Source: Pseudomonas sp. GD03858 | GTDB taxonomy: Bacteria; Pseudomonadota; Gammaproteobacteria; Pseudomonadales; Pseudomonadaceae | NCBI RefSeq assembly: GCF_029840925.1 | Contig: NZ_JAOCDM010000009.1 | Coordinates: 1-64,000, forward strand | Direction: 5' to 3' | Length of the DNA: 64,000 nt | Part shown: positions 1-7,951 of the stretch, piece by piece | Position numbering within the stretch: position 1 is the first letter of the stretch | Layout of the letters: the number at the start of each line of letters is the position of its first letter | Program-made: the position numbers and the translations under genes | Notes under the pieces: model-generated | What the model was told of the DNA's origin: nothing | The model's input: the letters and a program-made list of their open reading frames with translations, nothing else | Databases searched by the model: none

Positions 1-22
1 TTGCATTTGGAGATGAACTGAC

Positions 23-940
23 ATGCCCGAACTTTGCGTGGGCGAACGCCGTTGGTGGGTGCCCGCCGACAGCAACCTGCTCGATGCGCTCAACGACGCC
101 GGTTGCGCCGTGCCCTACAGCTGCCGCGCCGGCAGCTGCCACGCCTGTCTGGTGCGTTGCCTGGACGGTATGCCCGTCGACGCGAAACCCGAGGCGCTGG
201 CGGCGGACAAGCGCGAGCAGGGCTGGCGCCTGGCCTGCCAGTGCTCGGTCGCCAGCGACCTGCGGGTGGCGCTGTTCGATCCCCGAAGCGATGGACTGCC
301 GGCAACCGTGATCGGGTTGGACTGGTTCGCCGAGGTGCTGCGCCTGAGGCTGCGAGCGGAGCGGCCACTGCGCTACAAGGCCGGGCAGCACTTGGTGTTG
401 TGGAGCGGCGGCGTCGCGCGACCCTACTCGTTGGCGAGCCTGCCGGGCGAGGACGACTTCCTGGAGTTCCACCTGGACTGCCACCGTCCCGGTGCGTTCT
501 GCGATCAGGCAAGGCAGCTTCGCTTGGGCGATGTGCTGAGGCTGGGCGAGCTCAGGGGCGGGGCGTTGCACTACGATCCGGACTGGCAGACACGGCCGCT
601 CTGGTTGCTGGCCGCAGGCACCGGGCTGGCGCCGTTGTGGGGCATCCTGCGCGAGGCGCTGCAGCAAGGGCACCTGGGGCCGATCAAGGTGCTGCATGTG
701 GCTCGTGAGCATTACCTGGCCGAAGCTTTACAGGCGCTGGCTGGGGAACAGGTGAGTGTGGAACTGGTGGCGAGCGAGGATTTCGAGGAGGCGTTGGCGG
801 GGTTGCGCTTGGCGTCGCGTCAGACGGTGGCGCTGGTGTGCGGGGCGCCGGGGCGGGTAGAGCAGTTTGCTCGGCGGCTATTTATAGCGGGGATGCCCAG
901 GGGGCAGTTGTTTGCCGATGTGTTCAGTGAGCATGCCTGA
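23..940 (+). CDS. 2Fe-2S ferredoxin-type oxidoreductase (iron-sulfur flavin reductase)
   Basis: A 305-residue protein of ferredoxin-NADP reductase type fused to an N-terminal plant-type 2Fe-2S domain. The cluster ligands are visible as CxxxxCxxC (SCRAGSCHAC, about residues 33-42), with the fourth Cys in LACQC near residue 75. A flavin-binding segment (RPYSLAS, about 133-139) and a nucleotide-binding segment (LAAGTGLAPLWGIL, about 196-209) follow. It should pass electrons from NAD(P)H through flavin to the iron-sulfur centre and on to an unknown acceptor. The ATG has TTGGAG upstream. An in-frame stop just before it suggests the tail of a preceding co-transcribed gene at the window edge. Its substrate cannot be told from sequence. 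Confidence 0.85.
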   Translation: MPELCVGERRWWVPADSNLLDALNDAGCAVPYSCRAGSCHACLVRCLDGMPVDAKPEALAADKREQGWRLACQCSVASDLRVALFDPRSDGLPATVIGLDWFAEVLRLRLRAERPLRYKAGQHLVLWSGGVARPYSLASLPGEDDFLEFHLDCHRPGAFCDQARQLRLGDVLRLGELRGGALHYDPDWQTRPLWLLAAGTGLAPLWGILREALQQGHLGPIKVLHVAREHYLAEALQALAGEQVSVELVASEDFEEALAGLRLASRQTVALVCGAPGRVEQFARRLFIAGMPRGQLFADVFSEHA

Positions 941-948
941 GAGAACAG

Positions 949-968
949 GGAGGGCTTTGCCCTCCTTT
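949..968 (+). terminator. Likely terminator of the ferredoxin reductase gene
   Basis: GGAGGGC-TTT-GCCCTCC hairpin followed by TTTC, nine bases after the stop codon. The stem is short (7 bp) but GC-rich. Confidence 0.5.
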
Positions 969-1067
969 CGCGACGCAAGGCCGCTCCCACAGGTTCCCCG
1001 CAACCCTGGAGCTGCGCGGTAGTTGTGGAAGCGGCCTTGTGTCGCGATAGGGCCGCAAAGCGGCCCC
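967..1067. repeat. REP-type inverted repeat pair between convergent genes
   Basis: Two facing copies of a GGCCGCTCCCACAGG / TGTGGAAGCGGCC type sequence with TCGCGAC ends, followed by a GGGCCGC-aaa-GCGGCCC hairpin. This is the second REP subtype of the window (compare 29922-30037). It separates convergent genes and may also end pyk transcription from the other side. Confidence 0.7.
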
Positions 1068-1080
1068 AACGGGAGCAGGA

Positions 1081-2535
1081 TCAACCGATCAGCGGATCAC
1101 CCACGTGCAGGATCTTCATGCCGTTGGTGCCACCGATGGTGTGATAGCTGTCGCCCTTGGTCAGGATCACCCAGTCACCTTGCTCGACCAGACCGCGCTT
1201 GAGCAGCTCGTCGACCGCTGCCTGGCTCACCTTGTCGGCCGGCAGCGAGGCCGGGTCGAAGGCGATCGGGTAGACGCCGCGGAACATGTTGGCACGGGCC
1301 TGGGTGGCGCGGTGCGGCGACAGGGCGAAGATCGGCACGTGCGAGCGCAGGCGCGACATGATCAGCGGGGTGTAGCCACTTTCGGTGAGGGCGATGATCG
1401 CCTTGACGCCCGGGAAGTGGTTGGCGGTGTACATGGCCGCCAGGGCGATGGATTCGTCGCAGCGCTCGAAGGTGGTGTGCAGGCGGTGGCTGGACTTCTG
1501 GCTGGTCGGGTGCTTCTCGGCGCCCGAGCAGATTCGGGCCATGGCCTGTACGGCTTCGATCGGGTAGGCGCCGGCGGCGCTCTCGGCCGACAGCATCACC
1601 GCGTCGGTGTTGTCGAGCACGGCGTTGGCCACGTCGGACACTTCGGCGCGGGTCGGCATCGGGTTCTGGATCATCGACTCCATCATCTGGGTCGCGACGA
1701 TCACTGCCTTGTTGTTGCGGCGGGCGTGCTGGATGATCTTCTTCTGGATGGCGATCAGCTCGGCGTCGCCGATTTCCACGCCCAGGTCGCCACGGGCGAC
1801 CATCACCGCGTCGGAGGCGGCGATCAGCTTGTCCAGGGTCTCGTCGTCGGCGACCGCTTCGGCGCGTTCGATCTTGGCCACCAGCCAGGCGCTGCCGCCG
1901 GCTTCGTCACGCAGCTTGCGCGCGTATTCCATGTCGCTGGCGTCGCGCGGGAACGACACGGCCAGGTAGTCCAGGTCCATTTCCGCGGCCAGCTTGATGT
2001 CGGCCTTGTCCTTCTCGGTCAGGGCCGGGGCGGTCAGGCCGCCGCCTTTGCGGTTGATGCCTTTGTGGTCCGACAGCGGGCCACCGATGATCACCACGCA
2101 GTGCAGGGCGTCCGCCGTGGCGGTCTCGACGCGCATGACCACACGGCCGTCGTCGAGCAGCAGTTCGTCACCGACGCCGCAGTCCTTGACCAGGTCGGGG
2201 TAGTCGATGCCGACGATGTCCTGGGTGCCTTCGGTGAGCGGGTGGGCGGTGGAGAAGGTGAACTTGTCACCGATCTTCAATTCGATGCGCTTGTTGGCGA
2301 ACTTGGCGATGCGGATCTTCGGACCCTGCAGATCGCCCAGCAGCGCGACGTGGCGGCCGTTCTTGGCGGCGATGTCGCGGATCAGGCGGGCGCGGGCCTT
2401 GTGCTCGTCCGGGGTGCCGTGGGAGAAGTTCAGACGTGCCACGTCCAGGCCGGCGAGGATCAGCTGTTCGATCACTTCCGGCGAGTTGCTGGCGGGGCCA
2501 AGGGTGGCGACGATTTTGGTACGGCGGATGGTCAT
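1081..2535 (-). CDS. pyk: Pyruvate kinase
   Basis: Converts phosphoenolpyruvate and ADP to pyruvate and ATP in lower glycolysis / Entner-Doudoroff metabolism. At 484 residues it has the length of the PykA type. Visible signatures are MTIRRTKIVATLGPAS at the N-terminus, NFSHG for substrate binding, KIERAEAV containing the catalytic Lys region, VMVARGDLGVEIG, and ATQMMESMI. The C-terminal allosteric domain ends near TNGMKILHVG. The ATG is preceded by AGGAGT at good spacing. It is transcribed alone, divergent from the lipoprotein gene across the heptamer array. Confidence 0.96.
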   Translation of the reverse strand: MTIRRTKIVATLGPASNSPEVIEQLILAGLDVARLNFSHGTPDEHKARARLIRDIAAKNGRHVALLGDLQGPKIRIAKFANKRIELKIGDKFTFSTAHPLTEGTQDIVGIDYPDLVKDCGVGDELLLDDGRVVMRVETATADALHCVVIIGGPLSDHKGINRKGGGLTAPALTEKDKADIKLAAEMDLDYLAVSFPRDASDMEYARKLRDEAGGSAWLVAKIERAEAVADDETLDKLIAASDAVMVARGDLGVEIGDAELIAIQKKIIQHARRNNKAVIVATQMMESMIQNPMPTRAEVSDVANAVLDNTDAVMLSAESAAGAYPIEAVQAMARICSGAEKHPTSQKSSHRLHTTFERCDESIALAAMYTANHFPGVKAIIALTESGYTPLIMSRLRSHVPIFALSPHRATQARANMFRGVYPIAFDPASLPADKVSQAAVDELLKRGLVEQGDWVILTKGDSYHTIGGTNGMKILHVGDPLIG

Positions 2536-2660
2536 GCACAGACTCCTATAGTGAAGCGCAGCGAAAGGCTACTCCTCAATTGCGCTGTAGTCATTGTTCC
2601 GTTGCACTACCGGCACGCAAGGCAGGGTTGCGTTTGAACGGTCGGCTCGGCGGCAGCGAT

Positions 2661-2798
2661 AAGCTACAAGCGGCAAGCTACAAGCTACAAGTAAGGGGCG
2701 GCGTACAACCACTTGCAGCTTGCAGCTTGCAGCTTGGAGCTTGGAGCTTGCAGCTTGCAGCTTGCAGCTTGGAGCTTGGAGCTTGCAGCTTGCAGCTG
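2661..2798. repeat. Heptanucleotide repeat array 1 (inverted, with a 35-bp higher-order period)
   Basis: The left arm (2661-2694) holds CAAGCTA-type heptamers ending CAAGTAA. The right arm (2713-2796) is twelve uninterrupted heptamers in the order 3x TTGCAGC, 2x TTGGAGC, 3x TTGCAGC, 2x TTGGAGC, 2x TTGCAGC. The arms can pair into a long stem. The array lies between the divergent pyk and lipoprotein genes, so it occupies the promoter region of both and leaves only about 50 bp before the lipoprotein ATG. Confidence 0.9.
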
Positions 2799-2847
2799 AA
2801 GAAACCCGGCAATGCGCCGATACACTGCCCATCAAAGGAGAATTCCC

Positions 2848-3231
2848 ATGCGCACCCTGATCGTTTTGACCATGGCGGCCAGTGTCGTCGGCTGCACCCG
2901 CTGGTCCATGGACCATCACCTGAACAATGCCTATCGGGCCTACGACCGTGGCGACTGTGCCAAGGTGATGCTGGAGCTGTCCCAGGTCGACCGCACCAGT
3001 CGCGCCCGTCCGTTCATCCATCCGGAGGTTTCGCTGCTGCGCGGCCAGTGCCTGGAGCGACAGAAGCTCTATGTCGACGCGGCACAGACCTACCAGTACC
3101 TGATCCAGCAATACCCGCGCAATGAGTATGCCTACCGCGCGCAGGCGCGCCTGCAGACGCTGGAGAAGCTTGGGCACCTGCGTGGCGAAGCGGCAATGGC
3201 CACGCCTGCGAACACTACACCTTGGCGTTAA
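2848..3231 (+). CDS. Small lipoprotein with TPR-like helices
   Basis: 127-residue protein with a lipoprotein signal peptide: MRTLIVLTMAASVVGC has a short hydrophobic stretch and lipobox SVVGC, so Cys16 would be acylated. The mature part (YRAYDRGDCAKVMLELSQVD ... AAQTYQYLIQQYPRNEYAYRAQARLQTL) has the helix-pair pattern of tetratricopeptide repeats, with the NEYAYRAQARL segment typical of such lipoproteins. I chose the ATG at 2848 because AAAGGAG lies seven bases upstream and the signal peptide starts there. An upstream ATG at 2812 would add residues that spoil the signal. Function is unknown, probably a periplasmic scaffold. Confidence 0.85.
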   Translation: MRTLIVLTMAASVVGCTRWSMDHHLNNAYRAYDRGDCAKVMLELSQVDRTSRARPFIHPEVSLLRGQCLERQKLYVDAAQTYQYLIQQYPRNEYAYRAQARLQTLEKLGHLRGEAAMATPANTTPWR

Positions 3232-3242
3232 TGCCAAGGTGT
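3217..3242 (+). terminator. Hairpin at the end of the lipoprotein gene
   Basis: Perfect 10-bp arms ACACCTTGGC / GCCAAGGTGT around GTTAAT, overlapping the TAA stop codon. No U-tract follows, so it may protect the 3' end of the mRNA rather than terminate. Confidence 0.45.
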
Positions 3243-3354
3243 CGATGATTTCATGTAGTCCGTCCGTCGGTTTGGACTAATCTGTTAAAGCGTTGTAACG
3301 ATCATCGCCAGTACCTTGTCTTCCTGGCATCAGGTACAGGACCTCACTGCGACC

Positions 3355-3714
3355 ATGTTCATCGAGCGACACATCGAACGCCATCAGTTGCCTTGCGTGC
3401 TCAAGGTGTTCAACCGCTTCACCGACCAGCAGATCGGCTATCTGGGCAATGCGTCCGAGGATGGGTTGATGCTGATCAGCCAACTGCCGGTGCTGGCAGG
3501 GCCTGATTTCGAGCTGCAATTGCGCGTGCCGTTGGCCGGAGGCGGGCTGCAGTTCATCAACCTGACCGCCAGTTGCCTGTGGTGCCGCGAAGACGAAACA
3601 CCTGGGCACTACGATGCCGGCTTCATGCTGCTGCAGGCGCCGCAGGAATACGACGACTTCGTGCGTTCCCTACGCGATTTCTTCACTTTCCGCCCCGCGA
3701 ACGCCTCGGTCTGA
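3355..3714 (+). CDS. PilZ-domain protein (probable cyclic-di-GMP receptor)
   Basis: 119 residues forming a single PilZ domain. Both ligand motifs are present: RHIER (RxxxR type, about residues 5-9) and NASEDG (D/NxSxxG type, about residues 32-37). These bind c-di-GMP in characterised PilZ proteins. The start is uncertain: a TTG at 3316 would add 13 residues, but the ATG gives a normal PilZ N-terminus. The gene ends 61 bp before sbcB on the same strand and could be co-transcribed with it. No effector domain is present, so it should act through a partner. Confidence 0.82.
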   Translation: MFIERHIERHQLPCVLKVFNRFTDQQIGYLGNASEDGLMLISQLPVLAGPDFELQLRVPLAGGGLQFINLTASCLWCREDETPGHYDAGFMLLQAPQEYDDFVRSLRDFFTFRPANASV

Positions 3715-3775
3715 GGCTGGCCTGGGCAACGCTTGGACCGCTAGACTCTGGACGACCTTGTTACAGGACGACCCC

Positions 3776-5206
3776 GTGAGCTCCAGCATCTTCTGGCACG
3801 ACTACGAAACCACCGGCATCAACCCGCGCTGCGACCGCCCATTGCAGATGGCCGGCGTGCGCACTGACCTCGATCTCAATGAGATCGAGGCGCCGATCAG
3901 CCTTTACTGCCGCCCCTCCGACGACATTCTTCCGCACCCGGCGGCTTGCCTGGTGACCGGCATCACCCCGCAGCAGCTGGCCAGCCATGGGCTGTGCGAA
4001 GGCGAGTTCATGACCCGGGTACATGAGCAGCTGGCCAGGCCTGGCACCTGTGGCGCTGGCTACAACACCCTGCGTTTCGATGACGAAGTCACCCGCTACA
4101 GCCTCTATCGGAACTTCTTCGACCCCTACGCCCGTGAATGGCAGGGCGGCAACAGCCGTTGGGACTTGATCGATGTGGTGCGCACCGCCTATGCCTTGCG
4201 TCCAGAGGGTATCCAGTGGCCGCAACAGGATGGGCGCACCAGCCTGCGCCTGGAGCTGCTGAGCAAGGCCAACGGCCTGGATCATGGCCAAGCCCACGAA
4301 GCGCTTTCCGACGTACGGGCGACGATCGCCCTGGCGCGTCTGATTCGCGAGAAACAGCCGAAGTTGTACGACTGGTTGTTCCAACTGCGCAGCAAGCACA
4401 AGGTCATGGAACAGGTTCGCTTGTTGCAACCGCTGGTGCATGTATCCGGTCGCTTCTCGGCCCAGCGCAACTATATCGGGGTGGTGCTGCCGTTGGCCTG
4501 GCACCCGCGCAATCGCAATGCATTGATTGTCTGTGATCTGCAGCAGGATACACAGCCACTGCTCCAGGAAAGTGCAGAAGCCTTGCGTCAGCGTTTATAC
4601 ACACGACGTGAAGACATGGCCGAAGGCCAACTACCAGTACCGCTCAAGTTGGTGCACATCAATCGCTGCCCGGTATTGGCGCCACTGTCGGTACTGCGCC
4701 CTGTCGATCAGCAACGCCTCGGCATCGACTTGTCGGCGTTGCAGTCAAGTGGCGAGCAATTGGCTAATCAGCAGGACCACTGGCGGGACAAGTTGCCTGT
4801 CATTTTCCAGGAGGAAGGGTTCGCGCCAAGTGAAGATCCGGAGCAACAGCTGTATGACGGATTCCTGGGTGATCGGGATAAGCGTCTGAGCGAGCAAGTG
4901 CGCGGCATGGACCCCGGACAATTGGGCAAGCAGCACTGGATGTTCGATGACGCGCGGCTGCCGGAGTTGTTGTTCCGTTACCGTGCGCGCAACTTCAGCG
5001 ATACCCTGGATGAACAGGAGCGTGCGCGTTGGCATGGGTTCTGCCAGCAGCGCCTGATGGATCCTGGGTATGGCGCGCCGACGACGATCGCTGACTTCGA
5101 ACTGGCATGCCAGAGCAGTTGGGACGCTGCGAGCGAGGCGGGGCGGCAGGTGCTGACGGCCTGGTCGGAACATATCAGGCAGTTGAAGGCGAACTACCAG
5201 CTTTGA
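3776..5206 (+). CDS. sbcB: Exodeoxyribonuclease I
   Basis: 476 residues, almost exactly the length of E. coli exonuclease I (475). It degrades single-stranded DNA 3' to 5' and acts in recombination and mismatch repair. DEDDh catalytic residues are visible: HDYETTG (DxE, residues 8-14), GYNTLRFDDEVTR (third Asp), and HEALSDVRATIALA (His and last Asp). The GTG start at 3776 is preferred because family proteins begin just before the DYET motif. Upstream in-frame ATGs lie inside the PilZ gene. The ribosome site is weak (AGGA). Its transcript ends at the shared hairpin 5222-5249. Confidence 0.95.
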   Translation: MSSSIFWHDYETTGINPRCDRPLQMAGVRTDLDLNEIEAPISLYCRPSDDILPHPAACLVTGITPQQLASHGLCEGEFMTRVHEQLARPGTCGAGYNTLRFDDEVTRYSLYRNFFDPYAREWQGGNSRWDLIDVVRTAYALRPEGIQWPQQDGRTSLRLELLSKANGLDHGQAHEALSDVRATIALARLIREKQPKLYDWLFQLRSKHKVMEQVRLLQPLVHVSGRFSAQRNYIGVVLPLAWHPRNRNALIVCDLQQDTQPLLQESAEALRQRLYTRREDMAEGQLPVPLKLVHINRCPVLAPLSVLRPVDQQRLGIDLSALQSSGEQLANQQDHWRDKLPVIFQEEGFAPSEDPEQQLYDGFLGDRDKRLSEQVRGMDPGQLGKQHWMFDDARLPELLFRYRARNFSDTLDEQERARWHGFCQQRLMDPGYGAPTTIADFELACQSSWDAASEAGRQVLTAWSEHIRQLKANYQL

Positions 5207-5221
5207 AATGAGCGGAAAACA

Positions 5222-5249
5222 AAAAACGCCGGCAAGTGCCGGCGTTTTT
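5222..5249. terminator. Bidirectional intrinsic terminator between sbcB and turA
   Basis: AAAAACGCCGGC-AAGT-GCCGGCGTTTTT is a perfect 12-bp stem with A and U tracts on either side, placed between convergent genes. It should serve both. Confidence 0.93.
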
Positions 5250-5279
5250 CATCTTGAAACCAATGCGCAGTACGGCGAA

Positions 5280-5657
5280 TCAGTCCAGCAGGGTAGCCCA
5301 GCTTTCGACGACGTCGCCGCCCCACTTGGCTTTCCACTCTTTCAGGGTCTTGTGGTTGCCGCCCTTGGTTTCAATGATCTCGCCATTGTGCGGATTCTTG
5401 TATTGCTTGACTTTGCGCGCACGCTTGGTGGCGGTGGTCTTGACAGCGCCGCGCGGTGCCTTGCTCAGTTTGCTTTCCGGATCGAGCAGGGCGATCACGT
5501 CACGCAGGGACTTGGAGTATTCACCCATCAGGGCGCGCAGCTTGCCTTCGAATTCCAGTTCTTTCTTCAGCTTGTCATCTTGCGACAGGTTGGCCAGACG
5601 GGCTTGAAGTTCCTTGATGGCTTCTTCGGTGGCGCGGTATTCGTTGATCAGGGACAT
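5280..5657 (-). CDS. turA: H-NS-family xenogeneic silencer (MvaT/TurA type)
   Basis: 125 residues. The N-terminal part (MSLINEYRATEEAIKELQARLANLSQD... to about residue 60) is the coiled-coil oligomerisation region. The basic linker (APRGAVKTTATKRARKVKQYKNP) precedes the C-terminal DNA-binding domain with the ETKGGNHKTLKEWK segment, where the K/R-G-N type loop of MvaT proteins inserts in the AT-rich minor groove. It silences AT-rich and foreign DNA. The position next to purU matches TurA of P. putida KT2440. The 200 bp upstream is unusually AT-rich and may be autoregulated. Confidence 0.92.
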   Translation of the reverse strand: MSLINEYRATEEAIKELQARLANLSQDDKLKKELEFEGKLRALMGEYSKSLRDVIALLDPESKLSKAPRGAVKTTATKRARKVKQYKNPHNGEIIETKGGNHKTLKEWKAKWGGDVVESWATLLD

Positions 5658-5952
5658 GGTGTGTTCCTTAATGCATGTTCAGAGAGACAGTGCCGGCAAT
5701 AATAGACAGGCCAAACTGGCAAGTAAACAATTAAAAGGCATGAGTCAATTAATAGCAGAGGGAAAATTCCTCGCTATTAGGTTAAAAAAAATTACATGTT
5801 GACGGGGCGCTGGCCACAGCCGCTTGAATCGAAGGGAATTTAGCAAGCCAAATTGCGCGTGCAAGCGACAGGGCACGGGCGTAGATGATTACTGCGTTTT
5901 TTCCGCCAGGCCGCTAGAATACGCGCCTTTGCGAAGTTCTGGAGTCTCTCTC
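5658..5952. promoter_or_regulatory. AT-rich divergent promoter region of turA and purU
   Basis: Between divergent genes. 5700-5800 is much richer in A+T than the rest of the window, with a run of nine A (5784-5793) and several TTAATT/AATTAA steps, a likely target for the TurA protein itself. Nearer purU, TAGAAT at 5915-5920 resembles a -10 element. I see no other feature. Confidence 0.45.
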
Positions 5953-6804
5953 ATGCGCACCTATCGACTGGTGATTGCCTGCCCCGACCGCGTCGGCATC
6001 GTGGCGAAAGTCAGTAATTTCCTGGCCCTCTACAATGGCTGGATCAACGAAGCCAGCCACCACTCCGACGAGCAGAGTGGCTGGTTCTTCATGCGCCATG
6101 AAATTCGTGCCGAGTCGCTGCCGTTCGGTATCGAGGCTTTCCGCGAGGCGTTCGCGCCGATCGCCGAAGAGTTCTCCATGACCTGGCGGATCACCGACTC
6201 CGCCCAGAAGAAGCGTGTGGTGCTGATGGCCAGCCGCGAATCGCATTGCCTGGCCGACCTGCTGCACCGCTGGCACACCGATGAACTGGATTGCGAGATT
6301 CCCTGCGTGATCTCCAACCACAACGACCTGCGCAGCATGGTCGAGTGGCATGGCATTCCATTCCATCATGTCCCGGTCGATCCGAAGGACAAGCAGCCAG
6401 CCTTCGCCGAAGTGTCGCGCCTGGTCGAGGAATATGCTGCCGACGCGGTGGTACTGGCCCGTTACATGCAAATCCTGCCGCCACAGCTGTGCCAGGCGTA
6501 TGCCGAGAAAGTCATCAACATCCACCACAGCTTCCTGCCGTCGTTCGTCGGTGCCAAGCCCTACCACCAGGCGGCCCTGCGCGGTGTGAAACTGATCGGT
6601 GCAACCTGCCACTACGTCACCGAAGAGCTGGATGCCGGTCCGATCATCGAGCAGGACGTGGTGCGTGTCAGCCACGCCGACAGCATCGAGGACATGGTGC
6701 GTTTCGGTCGCGACGTGGAGAAGATGGTGCTGGCCCGCGGCCTGCGCTACCACCTGGAAGACCGCGTGCTGGTGCATGGCAATAAAACTGTGGTGTTCAA
6801 CTGA
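5953..6804 (+). CDS. purU: Formyltetrahydrofolate deformylase
   Basis: 283 residues. It hydrolyses 10-formyl-THF to THF and formate, feeding formate to PurT and balancing one-carbon pools. The N-terminal ACT domain (MRTYRLVIACPDRVGIVAKVSNFLA..., residues 1-80) is followed by the formyltransferase-type catalytic domain with SNHNDL, INIHHSFLPSF (catalytic His) and ELDAGPIIEQD (catalytic Asp). The start was chosen at the ATG behind TGGAG. A longer in-frame stretch upstream has no family match. No operon partner is evident. Confidence 0.95.
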   Translation: MRTYRLVIACPDRVGIVAKVSNFLALYNGWINEASHHSDEQSGWFFMRHEIRAESLPFGIEAFREAFAPIAEEFSMTWRITDSAQKKRVVLMASRESHCLADLLHRWHTDELDCEIPCVISNHNDLRSMVEWHGIPFHHVPVDPKDKQPAFAEVSRLVEEYAADAVVLARYMQILPPQLCQAYAEKVINIHHSFLPSFVGAKPYHQAALRGVKLIGATCHYVTEELDAGPIIEQDVVRVSHADSIEDMVRFGRDVEKMVLARGLRYHLEDRVLVHGNKTVVFN

Positions 6805-6819
6805 AGCAAGGGCCTGTGC

Positions 6820-7053
6820 ATGGCGGATCCACGTGACAAGGCCGGCGCCTCGGCGCCGCCGACCTTGGGCGAGGGTTGCCTGGCCCGTTTCGATCCCGAT
6901 GCGTTGAGCGACGACGACGGCACCGAATTTCCCGGTGCCGCCGAGCTCTGGCAGCGCTTCAATGCGTCTGGCGACGCCGGCGCGCCAGCAGCGGACCTGC
7001 CACCAGGCATAGAAACACCGGCCCGCCAGCAAGCAGATAGAAGTAGAACGTGA
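6820..7053 (+). CDS. Short ORF after purU, coding status uncertain
   Basis: 77 codons starting 15 bp after purU with AAGGG seven bases upstream. The first 49 codons (MADPRDKAGASAPPTLGEG...WQRFNASG) use Pseudomonas-preferred codons with GC-rich third positions. The last 28 run antisense into the flippase gene and switch to rare codons (ATA, AGA, CCA, GCA). This pattern suggests either a real small gene whose native 3' end was lost, or chance. I recognise no family. Confidence 0.33.
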   Translation: MADPRDKAGASAPPTLGEGCLARFDPDALSDDDGTEFPGAAELWQRFNASGDAGAPAADLPPGIETPARQQADRSRT

Positions 7054-7951
7054 CCGCACGCCAGATCAGGATCGCCGCGGCTGCCGTCGACGATCCCACC
7101 AGTGGCGCCAACAAGGTCGCCGAGGTCACCTCCGCGGCTCCCGCGCCACCCGGCAACAGGCTGAACTGTCCGGCGCTGAGCGAGAGCATCTGCACCAGGA
7201 AGCTCGGTATCCACGCCAGTTCCACCCCCAGCCCTCTCAACACCAGGAACAGCACGCTGTAGCGCAGGCCCCAGTGCGCGCAGGTGAGGGCGAACACCAG
7301 CGCCAGGGTAGGCTTGGGCAGGCGCCAGGTGTCGGCCAGGGCATGGAGGAAGCGCAGCAGCTTGCGCGCCCAGTGCCGTCGACGCGCGGGGGCCATGCCC
7401 AGTCGCCGTAGCAGGCGTCCGTTGCCGCGCATCACCGAGCGCCGGGCGCGTAGCAGCCCGACGATCCCTCCCAGTGCCGCGCACAGCAGCAGGGCACTGC
7501 CCAGCAGCATGCTTTGCTGGTTGTGCCCAAGGCTGTGGAACAGGGCGTAGGCGGCGATCGCCAGCATCGCGCAGAAGAAGAACACCAGATCGTTCAGCTG
7601 ATCCATGGCGAATACCGCACCGCTGCGCGAGGCGGCGATGTGCTCACGCCTCAGCAGTGCCATCAAGGTCAGTGGGCCGCCGCTGCCTGCGGGCGTACTG
7701 CAGATGGCGAACTCGGTGGCCATGACCACGCCCAGGCTGCGTACCCGGCCCAGTCGCGCGCCCTGTTCGCCGAGCAACAGACGCAGGCGTGCGGCATTGA
7801 GGGTCCAGCACAGCAGGATCATCCCCAGAAGCGGCAGCATCAGGTCGGGGGCGAAGGTGCGCAGGCGCGGCAGCAGCTGACCGCCGCCGAGCAGGGCCGG
7901 GACCAGCAGTGCCGGCAGCAGCGCCAGGGCCAGCCAGCCCAGGCGCTTCAT
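6959..7951 (-). CDS. Polytopic membrane protein, lysylphosphatidylglycerol-synthase-TM / UPF0104 flippase family
   Basis: 330 residues, starting MKRLGWLALALLPALLVPALLGG. About eight hydrophobic segments are visible (for example LPLLGMILLCWTL, VFFFCAMLAIAAYALF, MLLGSALLLCAALGGIVGLL, VTFYFYLLAGGPVFLCLVAGPLLA). The GGPLTLMALL and LLPGGAGAAEV segments are typical of PF03706 proteins, which are often proposed to be lipid-linked sugar or glycolipid translocases. The start codon overlaps the deacetylase stop by four bases (ATGA), so translation is coupled. It is the last gene of the three-gene glycolipid operon. Confidence 0.8.
   Translation of the reverse strand: MKRLGWLALALLPALLVPALLGGGQLLPRLRTFAPDLMLPLLGMILLCWTLNAARLRLLLGEQGARLGRVRSLGVVMATEFAICSTPAGSGGPLTLMALLRREHIAASRSGAVFAMDQLNDLVFFFCAMLAIAAYALFHSLGHNQQSMLLGSALLLCAALGGIVGLLRARRSVMRGNGRLLRRLGMAPARRRHWARKLLRFLHALADTWRLPKPTLALVFALTCAHWGLRYSVLFLVLRGLGVELAWIPSFLVQMLSLSAGQFSLLPGGAGAAEVTSATLLAPLVGSSTAAAAILIWRAVTFYFYLLAGGPVFLCLVAGPLLARRRRQTH

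Noticed and set aside
1105..2637. 510-codon open frame opposite pyruvate kinase
   Set aside because: Antisense to a gene with full pyruvate kinase signatures. Composition is typical of a shadow frame.
2713..2796. Heptamer array considered as a CRISPR array
   Set aside because: The unit is 7 bp with no unique spacers and no cas genes anywhere in the window.
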